From Plectrocnemia conspersa (Eukaryota; Arthropoda; Insecta; Trichoptera; Polycentropodidae), in assembly GCA_009617715.1 (NCBI GenBank), contig VTFK01000016.1:1178001-1242000 (forward strand): a DNA stretch of 64,000 nucleotides, given 5' to 3'. This document shows, piece by piece, positions 11,801 to 22,637 of this stretch. Position 1 is the first letter of the stretch. Each line of letters begins with the position of its first letter. A program made the position numbers and the translations under genes. The notes under the pieces are model-generated. The model was not told the origin of the DNA. It saw only the letters and a list, made by a program, of their open reading frames with translations, and did not search any database.

Positions 11801-14749
11801 ATGATATACGTGCGGGCTTTTATTGAAAATATATTAACGGCCAGCTATTAACAATGGACGTGTGATACAAAAACATCAATGGATACGTTCGAACACTAGA
11901 AGCCTCCCCTTTCAAGAGAAACTTTTCATCAATCATGTTTAGTGACGCTGGTGGGGAAAGGCTGTCGTATAATTGTTTAAAATAATATAATTTTTTAATT
12001 TGGTTATACTAAATAAAACAAACATTTTTTTTATTATAATTGCATTCTGCAAGGATAGAGTGCGTTATGATCGATATAATAGACGAATTTTAAGGGAACA
12101 ATGAATTAGCGATATGGCACAAAAAAAAATTTCCGGCGCAATTAACGCTTTAAACTAGATTTGTGTCATAGGATTCCAAACAATAGTGAAAGCATCAAAG
12201 AAGTGACTAATTTATTTATTGACGATGATTTGTTAGAAATAATAGTTATAGAAACAAATTTATATCCTCGGAAAACATCTTAAAAAGTGCTCTCCCAAAT
12301 ATACTCGCCAACTCAAAGGAACTTTGAGAATATTTTTTTTAATAAAAGTAAGTCATTTGTATTATTTGGCCATCATATTAAAGAAGCAAACTCGAGGGTA
12401 TTGCGCACTTGGTGATTATACAAGGTACATAGTGTCCTCAAGCTCGTATATTGACTTCTGTGCGATGAAGAACATTGATATTTATTTTATATTCAGATTT
12501 AAATAATGTTGATGCATTAAAGTATATCATAAAATGCTTTTTTTAATCTATATAGATTTTTAACATTAATTTAAAATTTTATCTAATATATTTTAAAAAA
12601 TACTTCAAGGTCATCGCAATAAAATATTTTTTTTTATTACAAATAATCTTTATATTATCATTAATAAACAGAAAAAACATTTATAGGGGGAGTTCACACA
12701 TTTAATGTGGCAATATATTCAGAGAACTTGTGCTGCCCATATTGAAACATATTAACGACCATTTTAAAAGCGATCGTCGTGAAAGATAATATTCTCAAAT
12801 ATCAATTGATAAAATTATGTGGTTTAATCGACATTAACGTATAAAGTATATATTTGCAATTCGAATCAAATCTAACGAATATGTGCATTAAATCGGAAGC
12901 AATGATAATGTTTATGTATTGTAAAAAGAAAAACTCACATTTCGACCTCGAAGCTCAAAATTTGAAGATTTCAACACGGAGATTGTATAGGTTAATCAAT
13001 GTATTATTCTAATCCTCACACACATTATTTATATATTTAATTTTCACAGTTATAACACACTTATTTAACTTGCAATCCGAATATTTATAATCAGTCAAAT
13101 CAAACAACGCACATGAAAAAACAATGAGAGCTATTGTCGCGTAGCAAAATTAATAAAAACTGGCAGCCATCTTGTTTTATATTTGAATACTGATTTTTCA
13201 TTGGTCGAAACAACAGAATTTATTACCGAGCTTTTATTATTATATTATTATATTTAAATATATTTCTTTTGTTTACATGTATTATTATATACACTATTCA
13301 AATAAAGCGATACGATTTACAGAGTAGAAAATTGAGCATAGAATGTTTCATTAACGCGAGCATGTCCGGAAGCGGAAGCGATTAATTATATAAAAGATGA
13401 AATGAAATTATTTTTTTTAAGAATTGAGGCGAGATAAAATGTATCAAAAACCTAGTCAAAATCAGTCAACGTTCGCGTTACGAAATCAAAAAAACAGAGC
13501 AGATTAACTGTTATTATTATTGATTTTGGTACATGAAGACCATGCTGTTGATCAATAAATATCTTTCGATATGGTTTGAAGCGTATTATTTCGAATACTA
13601 CTGGTGCTTATACAATAATTTTCTATCATATATAAATTATTTATCTTTTCATGCATATGAGTCACTTTTCTATTTTTTTATAAATCAGAAAAAGTATTTG
13701 TTTTAAATGATTGGTATGAATAAATAATTTTATTATAAAACTACGCTGTTGAATAGTTATACCAAAAAAATCTGAAACAATAGAGAAAAAGTTATATACT
13801 ATTTACCATATTTTTCTTATTACTGTCCACTCGTTGTGTAGAAAATTAATTAAAACAAATCTCCGTCGACACAAATTCCATTAAAAAGCGCATTTTTTTG
13901 CTTTAATTCTACTTTTATAATACCGTTTTTTCTGGTATGATCCTTTGAAAATGCGCCGAGGGACATCGTTATTGTTGTGTGCATGCAGCGGCGGCTAAAG
14001 TTTTCCCCGTTTCTTCCGAATTCAAATTAAAACTTGGTATAAAGGGCTCGGCTGAAATACTCTCGCAATAAATATCAGTTAAAGGGCAGATTATCTTCGC
14101 AGCGGGCGAAAGAGCACAAGTCGCACAATCGAGTCGATAACTACTTTTTTAGGCTGGCTTTTTTTTGCCTCCTCTCTCGAACTCCATTAAGATAATGGGT
14201 ACTGGATTATAAAAGGAGCAAGATGCATAATTTATCCCGGTTACAAGACTTCCCGGCGAGTTTCGCATAAATCCAGAGGTAAGCGAATTTGAAAACTTTG
14301 ATCCCGCGCAGACTTCCATTTGAATCTATATTGGAACATTAAACTTCGCAGCCAACAATTGTCCCCGTCTTAACTTTTATATTTCCAAATGGATTTCACC
14401 GCAAATTGTATGTTTCGTTTCGACACAATCCCAACTTGACACAAAGCGATACGCGCATATACTTAATTTACATTTATTTACTTTTTTAATTTTTAAAAAT
14501 TGTTAATATAAATAAAACATCAGAATATAGTAATATATTACTTAACGAAAAACGTTATAAGAGCAGATGAATCTTATGGCGCAAATTTAGTCAAAAATAT
14601 GTTATAATTTATACTAGTCCAAGCATCCTGTGCTTTTAAAAATTATTAATCTAGCATTGCTTGTTAAATTAATGTTTGAATTAGTAAGCGAATGAATCTT
14701 TGATCTTATATTGATAAACTTTTGTATCATATTTACTATAAATAATTTT
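8816..14749. other. Long non-coding stretch
   Basis: No gene recognised. GC-richer islands lie at about 8990-9400, 11400-11900, 12690-12980 and 13960-14410. The remainder (notably 9500-11400) is extremely AT-rich with poly-A and poly-T runs. ORFs are few and at most about 60 codons. Confidence 0.55.
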
Positions 14750-15180
14750 ACCTACAATATTGAATTCTGCTTTCATGTAAAGTTTGGTCTACTATCTGGA
14801 GTGTAGCCTTAAATACAGTTTTGCTGTTAATAAAGTTTTACCTTCATTAGAGTTCATCCTACTTGTATATTATATATATAACACGATACTGTTTTAATCT
14901 TTATTAGAGTTATATCTCAAAATAAAATCTTACTATTAATAGAGCTGTGTAATACATAAATTTAACCTCTAATAAAATCTTAACTCAAATTAGGTACCGC
15001 CTGAATTATTGGTTTAAAATATTCTTAAAGAGTTTAACATCAAATAGAGTTAAGGAATAAAGTTTTTAAATGAAAATACGCTTTTAATAAAATACTTTAT
15101 TGAATACAGCTCTATCTAAAATAAACCTACACTAACTTTACAATTTTGCTTTTAAGTAAAATTTAATTTTACATATAATC
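14750..15180. repeat. Degenerate short-motif repeat tract
   Basis: The motif TTAATAAAGTT / ATTAGAGTT recurs irregularly: AATAAAGTTTTA near 14828, CATTAGAGTTCA near 14846, TATTAGAGTTAT near 14902, TAATAGAGCT near 14938, AATAAAATCTTA at 14921 and near 14972, AATAGAGTTAAGG near 15043, and AATAAAGTTTTTA near 15057. Spacing is about 17-60 bp. It looks like an eroded minisatellite, though part of the effect may come from base composition. Confidence 0.4.
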
Positions 15181-16229
15181 ATTTAAATACAGTTATATAT
15201 TGTTATAAAAAGATTTTGTCTAATATATCATTTTTTCTACAGCTACATTCACGTTTTTATCTTTAATGGAAAAATAATATTTTTTATTTACTTTACGTTC
15301 ACTTCGACTAAAAAATTGTCTGGATTATTTAATGTTAATGGAAGAATTATACGAATATATATATGTGTATTGACATATGAAACCTATTACGATTCCATCC
15401 TATCTGAAAGGTCAGAATTAGTGAATATTATACAATTAAAATTCCAAATAATGTTCACAAATTGTTTTTTTCTTGATTTTCATAATTAAATGGATAAATA
15501 ATTAGAATAAAAATCATGAAACGTTAAATTAAATAATTTATTGTAAGCTGTAACAATTTTTTAATTATTTAAATTTATGTCACTAACATACAATGATTTG
15601 CTTTCTTACTAATTATGCATTAGGCTAACGTCGATAATGTTGCAAAGAAAGATTTAGAATAGAAATATTTACTTTCAAAGGGCCAAAATTGCTATTAAAT
15701 TATTTTATATATTAGATAAATATATTTTTAATCTTTAGTTGTAGCCTGGCATGTAGGGTTCACAATTATTAGTAGTTTTTATTTATTGAAAGATTGAATA
15801 AAAAAAAAATAAAGCATTAAAATATTCGAATATATTTGTAGTTTATTTCGATAATAATTTATTTACCTAATTAATGCAAAAATCAATTAATTGCTTGTAA
15901 AAAATCATTTTAATTAATCATTATTACTTTCATTATCGTTGATTTTACGAATTTTCTAAGAAAATTATAGCACAATGATTTGCGAATAAATGATTAGTAA
16001 GGGCGTCAGGGTATCAGTTGCGATTGAATTAATTCAGCAAAATTAAAAGAACATTTATAAACATGATTTTATCGAATTTATTGTTTATATAATAGTTAAC
16101 AATATTTGGAACGAATTTGATATAAAACACGCATATTGGATCCTTATCGGTGTTGTTTCTGTTCGCATTTGCATGTAAGTAAAATAATTAGAAATAAATA
16201 AATTGCGATCAAAACAAAATATGATTATA
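15181..16229. other. AT-rich spacer
   Basis: No gene, repeat partner or structured element recognised. Confidence 0.5.
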
Positions 16230-16475
16230 AAAACGTGTCAGGAAATTTACAAAAATTTGCGGGGCATACCTGTTTTTGAGATAAGCGTTAAACGATAATA
16301 AAGGTGGGTCTTTTTAGAATTTTGTTTCGTTTTCTGAACAAATTCTACGAATTTCGGTCACAGTAGATACGGCCAATAAACATTATATTCACAAATGTTT
16401 TTAAGGTGTATAAGCAGATTTTTGTTGAGAAGAGACGTCTCACTGTCTTGGATTTCGAAATAAAATAAGGGCGCT
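16230..16475 (+). repeat. Orphan dispersed repeat R6, copy 1 (coding-like)
   Basis: This aligns with the reverse complement of 45710-45950. Conserved blocks include ATAAGCGTTA near 16282, GTGGGTCTT near 16303, and GAATTTCGGTCA near 16350 followed by a conserved ACGGCC. Conceptual translation gives VFEISV and TNSTNFGHSRYG, against VFEISV and TNSANFGHSRNG in the other copy, so the similarity holds at the amino-acid level despite stop codons. It probably derives from the coding part of an unidentified mobile element. I do not recognise the protein family. Confidence 0.6.
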
Positions 16476-16659
16476 TATAGAATCATGGATTTTGGAGCAG
16501 CACTAGTCACTCTGGTATATTGGGGAAAAAAAAACTAGATGCTTTCATCAAGCAAATTAATTGTTGCATTTGAATGCTTTGATGCAAATAAAGATTGAAA
16601 TTTTAAAGATTCTGTTTGAATTAAATAAGCAATTATAATATTATTGTATAAAATGGTGC

Positions 16660-16791
16660 ATTGCATGTTATTAAATTCTCCATATTTATTTATAAAATGT
16701 ATTTATTCTTAAAAAAAGTAATGTTGCTGGTCCTCGGATTTCAAATTATGATTTTGTGGTCCACGACGTCAAAAAAGGTTGATGACCGATG
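16660..16791 (-). mobile_element. Possible hAT-type MITE end
   Basis: Read on the minus strand from 16791 this begins CATCGGTCATCAACC, followed by a T run and GACGTCGTGGACCACAAAAT, which resembles hAT termini of the form CAGGGGTCGTCAACC...GGACCAC. No partner end or 8-bp duplication was located, so the inner boundary is a guess. The orphan terminus at 3035 belongs to the same general type. Confidence 0.4.
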
Positions 16792-17049
16792 ATCTATAAG
16801 AAATCTATTAATAATTGCTAGAAAATAATTTTTAAATCAAATATATTCTTTATGTTTAAATTTATATATTCAAATTAAATCATTGTTGCATAATAGGTTA
16901 CCCCAATGCAAAGTGATGGTAAAAATATATAGTTTATATTACATTTACAAGTATAAGTAAGATAAAAAATAGTCAAAAAAATATATTTATACCAAGAAAT
17001 AAAGAAATAATAAAATATGTTGCGATTCATACACCACGCTATTCAAGAA

Positions 17050-17153
17050 ACTTCTCACGCGCGTCTGAAATCCCGCAAACTGTGCTCACAAACCTAACAG
17101 TTGTCGAGAAACACGCTGCATTTTTACTACCCATACTAACATGTGGGGTGGAT
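17050..17153. repeat. Dispersed repeat R2, copy 1
   Basis: This aligns without long gaps to 29945-30046: CACGCGCGTCTGAAATCCCG here against CACGCGCATCTGAAGTGCCG there, then CGAGAAACACGCTGCATTTT against CGAGAAGTGCGCCGCATTTT, and ACATGTGGGGT against ACGTGCGGGGT. One frame reads SEIPQT.LTNL..VEKHAAF here and SEVPQT.PTNL..VEKCAAF there. The family is unknown. In both places it lies within about 200 bp of a LINE family A fragment. Confidence 0.65.
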
Positions 17154-17289
17154 AAGCATTTTATGCGTATGACGACGTATATATCGTGGTACTTAATCAG
17201 ATTTAACTCAACTACACACAACTTTTGAACTGAAGATCAACCATCGAAGTGACTATGTACGACTTGTATGCTTCAAATAAAAAATACAA

Positions 17290-17470
17290 TCTAGACCAGC
17301 TCCCTGTAGCTGACATTAAATAGATAAATATGCAACGCCACCGTATTTAGAGTCAGATGGTGATAGCTATAGGCAAATTGGCTAGTGCGGACGTCCTGGT
17401 TCTTACGGGCATCATAAGAGGAAGCGATCGTGACTCTCGATGACGTTCCGAAACCCACAACTAGAATTCT
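17290..17470 (-). mobile_element. LINE family A fragment, C-terminal ORF2 (minus strand)
   Basis: The minus-strand ORF ends with ...LNTVALHIYLFNVSYRELV, matching LNTLALKIDLFNVSYEDLI at the C-terminus of the family A ORF at 21755-22477. About 55 residues align. The 3' UTR and poly-A are missing, so this copy is truncated at both ends. Confidence 0.75.
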
Positions 17471-18423
17471 TCTAGAATAGCTAAAAACTATCGAGATATC
17501 CATCAATCACCTTACTTAAATTGTTACTGTGACGATGACTAGACTCATGCGTTTAATTGCTTCTTATACTCGAATGTTGAGCTTTATATGTATCATATAT
17601 GAAAAGCACTCTTTCATCGCAGTTCCGACCCGTTTCTCCCCACTTTGTTAAAATTTGATTGTTTTACACACTGAAATTGGCGTGCGTAATCTCGCGTCAC
17701 ATTGCATTAATGATTTTTTTACAGTCGAATGCAAACGATTAGTTGTAACATTAGGGTGGCTTTGCATACGTGTCCGGTTGGTATCACGGGGCGCACCATC
17801 CCGCGCTGTTAATCTACGCCGTCACGTTTTAACGAGGAGATTAACGAGAAAAAATGTATACATTGTTACATCCGTATATCTTTGGCGGCCAGGCGCCTCC
17901 ACCAGACACTGTGGATTTGTCGGGAACGGGGCGGGGAGGGCGGGTTAATGCCGGATGTAAATAATGGGGTGGTTGCTCCGCGCGAGCTTTTGATTCGCAG
18001 TATATTTTCATATATCGAAATAAAATTTCGTATCCGCGGATGGTAGTGCCGGTACGTCGCTGCGTACTAAAACGTTCCATTAGCAGGTAATGGTCCAGAT
18101 GCATCGCAGAGATGCGGCGTCATGAGTAGATGACAACAGAAATAAATATCAACGAAACGTTTGCCACCTGTGGGGGCTCACACAAACAACGACTAAACCG
18201 ACCAATTTATTTACATTTAAATTATACTAGAGCGCAGGGGTCGTAAACGGCCTAAATCATCGAATTGTGTATGAGTATCGCTGCATTAAACGCGAAATTT
18301 TTTTTTGCCTTAGCAATAAAAAGATATCTCAAGATATTATAATACAAAACTGAAAAATCCCACAAAAAACGACACTATCTTAGCTATTTTTTTACATATA
18401 AAACTTTTATTAAAATATGATGG
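17471..18423. other. Non-coding stretch with GC-richer island
   Basis: The island at about 17600-18130 carries overlapping ORFs on both strands (97 and 87 codons) with no recognised domain. Overlapping ORFs on opposite strands of a GC-richer patch are what base composition alone would give. Confidence 0.5.
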
Positions 18424-18715
18424 TTAACCTCCTCATACCCAGTGCATATTGCAATGTACAACAATTTATTGCTTGTTTATGAAGTCATTTTAGATTTATT
18501 TTGTATCATAGACTACACCATATTATTTAAAAATACAATACATTATATTATTTAAAAATACACCATCTTATTTTAAAACACAAAAATATATTTTCATGCA
18601 CCTTTAATGTAATAAAAAAATCTTTTCTACGGGTAAAAAATCAAATAAATATTTTTAATGCTCCTTTAATGTACCTTTAATGTTGTGAAAATAAAAAGTC
18701 AGGTTTAAGAAGGTA
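18424..18715 (+). repeat. Dispersed repeat R3, copy 1
   Basis: It starts TTAACCTCCTCA and shares GTGCATATTGCAATGTACAA (18442-18461) exactly with copy 2 at 32271-32290, then TTGCTTGTTT, TACACCATATTATTTA and, less certainly, later AT-rich blocks. An ATATTATTTAAAAATACA unit is tandemly duplicated near 18520-18570. A start at TTAA followed by CC would suit a piggyBac-type non-autonomous element, but I found no matching right terminus. Confidence 0.6.
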
Positions 18716-20039
18716 AATTTTATAAATACATTAAAAAAACTATTGTGTTATTTGCTACAATTTTATTAAAATTAAATAAAACTTTAGTGGTAATAATTTT
18801 AGATAAAAACGTTTTACAATATAGGTGAAAAAAACAGAAAGTAATTAATTGTTTGTTTACTTGAGTATATTTTGGCTTAAGATATAGAACCATTAAAATA
18901 TGGTTTTTGCCTCTAGAGCAGAAATTTACTTAAGCAGTTTGTACTTATATTTATTTTTTTTAAAAAAAGGACATTGAAACACTAATTTAATTTAACTGAC
19001 AACAAACAGTGCTAGGGTTTCTGCTATTTCAGTGAGGTTAACTATATCGTTAGAGGCTGTCGGCTTAAGGGTTCTTTTATGTCATATTTCCTGTATATGT
19101 ATATGAGTCGACGCGAAGTCTCGAGTCGTATTGCTAAATCGCGCACGAACCTGTTTTGTAAATCAATACACAAACGAGCGCGATTATATTTGGATCACGT
19201 TCACTTTTAAAAGTTCGGCAGCGAAAGCTCTCGCCGGGGCTTTCTATTAAGCGAGATGGTTCGCCGATAAGCGTTCGCAGATACATTGTTCACTTTATAT
19301 TCATTAAATCCTCTCGCGCTTATCTCCGCGGGATGAAAGAGCCGGTGGCACTCTATCGGAATATTCATCCCGGGCTATCTGATGTTCGAAGATGGTGCGG
19401 AAAGAATAAATCTCTCGGGTTGGCCGCCCCTGGAGCTTGCGCGCGCACCGCCCCGAAAGTAAGCCCCGGGATTAGCCATTGTTTGGGCACATTTGGGAAA
19501 CTGGCTTTCGGCCCGAACAATTTGAATACACTCGAAGCTTTTGTTTAATATGTTACTATATAGGTGAGGATTAAATTAACTTAAGCGTTTACCTTTTTGC
19601 CGACCCCCATCCGCCCCACACCCCGCACATAAATGTTTTCGAAATCAGTCGAGCCTTTATAATTCAGCTTATCGTACTAGAACTCGTTGTTCTATGTCAC
19701 GTCGTATTGACGCGGAAGCATTTCAACATAATTATCTTCCAATGCCACGATGTTGGTAAAGAAATAGGGAAGGTTTTAGTTAAGCCTTCTCGTTCATCTT
19801 ATCTTATTGTGGCACCAAAAAGACAATTTTTACCTAATTTAATTGCTGCACTCTACTTTCTGTGAAAATTACTGTTAGTTTTATTTCTTACTGTGGATCT
19901 ATGTGTTTTTCTTAAATTTTATTGCGCTGTTAAATTAAGATTTATGAGCTAAATACTACTCATTTTACTAATTTTGATTTTTAATTAAATGTAATATATG
20001 TAATTGACGCTAAATTAAATTTATCTCAGTATCAGACTG
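18716..20039. other. Non-coding stretch with GC-richer island
   Basis: The island at about 19070-19660 includes a 71-codon ORF (19333-19548) with no recognised domain. The flanks are AT-rich. No repeat partner was seen. Confidence 0.5.
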
Positions 20040-20270
20040 GATGTTGTCACCATAACACATTACATACACGTGTAACACATTAATCAAATTATCATTATAT
20101 ACACGTGTAATAAATTAATCAAATTATATATAATTATAATTAAATACACACATAGCACAATATATACACGTGTAGCGCATATGTCATATCTACGTTTTAA
20201 CTTTAAATACGGAATATTTAAATAAATATAAAATAAAAAAAAAACAGAATCATACAGTCGTATTATTCAC
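20040..20270 (+). repeat. Repeated promoter-like cassette R7, copy 1 (three ACACGTGT sites)
   Basis: The palindromic octamer ACACGTGT (CACGTG E-box core) occurs at 20066, 20101 and 20166. These are followed by a TATA-like CTTTAAATAC near 20201 and by ACAGTCG near 20254. The block TAACACATTAATCAAAT after the first octamer and TGTAGCGCAT after the third recur in copy 2 at 43590-43760. The order of elements suggests a pol II promoter carried by a repeat, for example LTR U3 sequence. No coding body was identified. Confidence 0.55.
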
Positions 20271-21754
20271 GGAGCATCCTTACGCTTCTCGCTGTTCCAT
20301 AACATTCGTCCATCGGAGATGTGGCGCGGTTTTTAAAATATTTATTTTATTGAAATATTATAACAGATTACCACAATGACTGTATTTATATATAATATAT
20401 CGTTAATAAACACTGGAAAATGGATCCTTACGGTTCTCCTGGAAGAGCGGAATTCTCGCTGAAATACTAAAGGTATCTATGAATATATTATACATGTTAT
20501 CTATTAGAGTGTATTTAGAGTGAAGGCCTACTTCTCAGAAGTGTCAACTATAGCATTCAATACAGATCTAAGTAGTAATTTGGAATTCTAAATGATTGAT
20601 TAGTTCCCTGTGGATTTCCCGATGTGACAATACCAATGAGCTTAAATATACATATCAGTCTCCTTTCCTCAGGGCTCGGACGGATAACCTACTTATTTCA
20701 ATCATTGAGCCATCTTTGTCTATCGTGCGTTATAATGTAGCATTTATACCGACACCAAAAGTCGCATTCGAAGACGACTCCACAATTCTTCGTTTCGACA
20801 GACGTTTATGTGCGCCCCGCTCGGATTTATCGCCGAAAAACGTCTGTTACTCACGTGTCGGATCGAAATCGGCGCTTTCCCGATACAATTTATTCGATAA
20901 TAAATTCGGGATGTGTTCTGCCGATCGAGTGGGCTCATAAAAATAAAAATATCATCGTAAAATCCAACGATGGGATTTTGCGTAATTGATGTATGGAAAC
21001 GCGAGACGTTCAACACAATATACGGCGTAATGCGATCGTAAATGTTCTTTAGTGTTTTTCGTGTGTTACAACATAGTTATTGGCGAAGATGTATAACATA
21101 ATTTTATATCTAAATCGTAAAAAAATACAAACACGTATAAATAATAAGTCATTAACCTGTAATACAATTAGACAGTACAAATGTATGGTATTTTTTCATG
21201 TATGTATATGAATAAAATTTTCATAATCAAAATACCGGTATTAAGTTAATGGTAATTTAAAATTTTAAAGCAATAGGAGCGCGAATAGCAGCTTAATGGA
21301 TCAATTGTATACTGCAGGCGACTCCGAAGTGGATGCGAAGAGAGAAGCGGCGGCTTTTGCGATATTCGCTGGTCAAAAGTAAAGTCAGATTTTTTGTAAA
21401 GGGCTCTTGAAGATCTTATGCCATGAATTCTGAAGTAGATGTTTCGAAATCTCTGAGAGAAGGTTCTCAGAGGCAAAGTGATAAATTAAAGTTATTTTTG
21501 ATAAAGTGATTAATCCATTGAGAGGCTTTTCACGCTATTTTATTTTAAACAAATTATTATAATCCCTCCAAATTTTAATTAAAGAGTTGTGTAATTGAAC
21601 ACAACAGAAAGTACTGTTTTGAGCAGGGTAGAATTTATTGTGTAGCTGCCACGCGTCTTTTCCAAACAAAAAGTAGTTTTAGCGATTCTTGGTTATATAT
21701 AGGTTCAGGAATGATATGCATTTTTCAATAATATAGTAGTCAGTGCAATTTTTT
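20271..21754. other. Non-coding stretch
   Basis: It contains a 114-codon ORF (20596-20940) overlapped on the opposite strand by a 90-codon ORF (20744-21016); neither shows a recognisable domain. At 21331-21356 lies a 26-bp segment, GGATGCGAAGAG then AGAAGCGGCGGCTT, repeated exactly at 62549-62574, so part of this stretch is probably repeat-derived. Confidence 0.5.
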
Positions 21755-22477
21755 TTTATTAATATCGCAATTGTTTTGTCATCCCGATCCCGTTCGCCAT
21801 CAGCTTATTTCTACCATCTCGGTGGTAACATTTTGACTAGAGAAACTTCCATTAAAGATCTCGGAATCACTTTCGAGAGCAAATGGAGGTTCTCTCTACA
21901 CATACACGACGTCTGTGATAAATCTTCCAAGATGCTCGGCTTTGTTATGAGGAATGCCTTTCACTTTGACGATCCGTCAGTTATTCGCATCCTCTATGAC
22001 ACCTTAGTTCGTAGCATTCTTGAATCGGGATCTATAATTTGGAATCCCCGAATAGCCAAATATTCCCTTTTAGTAGAAAAAATTCAAAAAAGGTATTTAA
22101 GATACCTTTACAAAAGGACATTTGGTTATTATCCGTTCTTATATCCCAGCGCCTTTCTTTTAGGAGCGTTGGGATATGATTCGCTGAATTATCGCAGAAA
22201 GCTGTATGTCGCTAAGCATTTTTTCAAACTACTAAAAGGTGCTGTCGACAATCCAGCTATTCTCGAGGAATTCCAGTTTTGGGTTCCGGAACATTTTCGA
22301 GAATCACGATCGAGACCTCTTTTGATGGCAGTTAGGGCTAGGACATCTGCACTTGCCGACTCGCCTATAGCTGTGGACATACGGCTCCTTAATACGCTGG
22401 CATTGAAAATTGATTTATTTAATGTTAGCTACGAGGATCTGATCCGGTTTATATCTTTTAATTTTAATATTTTATAA
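21743..22477 (+). CDS. Partial jockey/R1-type LINE ORF2: C-terminal reverse-transcriptase region
   Basis: An open frame of 244 codons. The first 10 or so codons are probably flanking DNA. SRSRSP followed by YHLGG, then IKDLGITFES, matches the part of ORF2 just after the catalytic palm in jockey-class LINEs. KMLGFVMRN, ILYDTLVRSILESGSIIWNP, KIQKRYLRYLYK and FGYYPFLYPSAFLLGALGY follow and correspond to the thumb and C-terminal region. The catalytic YADD block and the endonuclease are absent because the copy is 5'-truncated, so the product cannot act as a polymerase. The lack of stops over about 235 codons points to a relatively recent insertion. The ATG used to delimit it is arbitrary. Confidence 0.85.
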   Translation: MQFFFINIAIVLSSRSRSPSAYFYHLGGNILTRETSIKDLGITFESKWRFSLHIHDVCDKSSKMLGFVMRNAFHFDDPSVIRILYDTLVRSILESGSIIWNPRIAKYSLLVEKIQKRYLRYLYKRTFGYYPFLYPSAFLLGALGYDSLNYRRKLYVAKHFFKLLKGAVDNPAILEEFQFWVPEHFRESRSRPLLMAVRARTSALADSPIAVDIRLLNTLALKIDLFNVSYEDLIRFISFNFNIL

Positions 22478-22637
22478 TTTTTTTTTTGTTATGTTTAAGT
22501 ATTGTTATATTTATTTATATATATACGTTTTTTTATGTTTTATAAATTTATAATTTGCTTCCGACCATCGTGGCGCATTGGGGTAACCTGTTAGGCCACG
22601 ATTTTCTTAATTAAAAAAAAAAAAAAAAAAAAAAAAA
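21755..22637 (+). mobile_element. 5'-truncated LINE (family A), reverse-transcriptase C-terminus, 3' UTR and poly-A
   Basis: This is the youngest-looking retroelement in the window. It carries about 235 codons of open ORF2, then a T-rich 3' UTR, the conserved tail GACCATCGTGG...GTAACCTGTTAGGCCACGAT (22563-22602) and a 25-nt poly-A (22613-22637). The structure is typical of a non-LTR retrotransposon copied by target-primed reverse transcription that stopped early. No target-site duplication could be found, and the exact 5' junction (about 21750-21770) is uncertain. Confidence 0.9.

Noticed and set aside
18235..18920. CAGGGGTCGTAAAC at 18235 with CTAGAGCG before it and CTAGAGCA at 18913, a possible hAT with target duplication
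   Set aside because: The right end does not match the left terminal sequence, so the flanking similarity is probably chance.
20596..20940. 114-codon plus-strand ORF
   Set aside because: No recognisable domain, overlapped by a 90-codon ORF on the other strand, in a GC-richer patch where chance ORFs lengthen.
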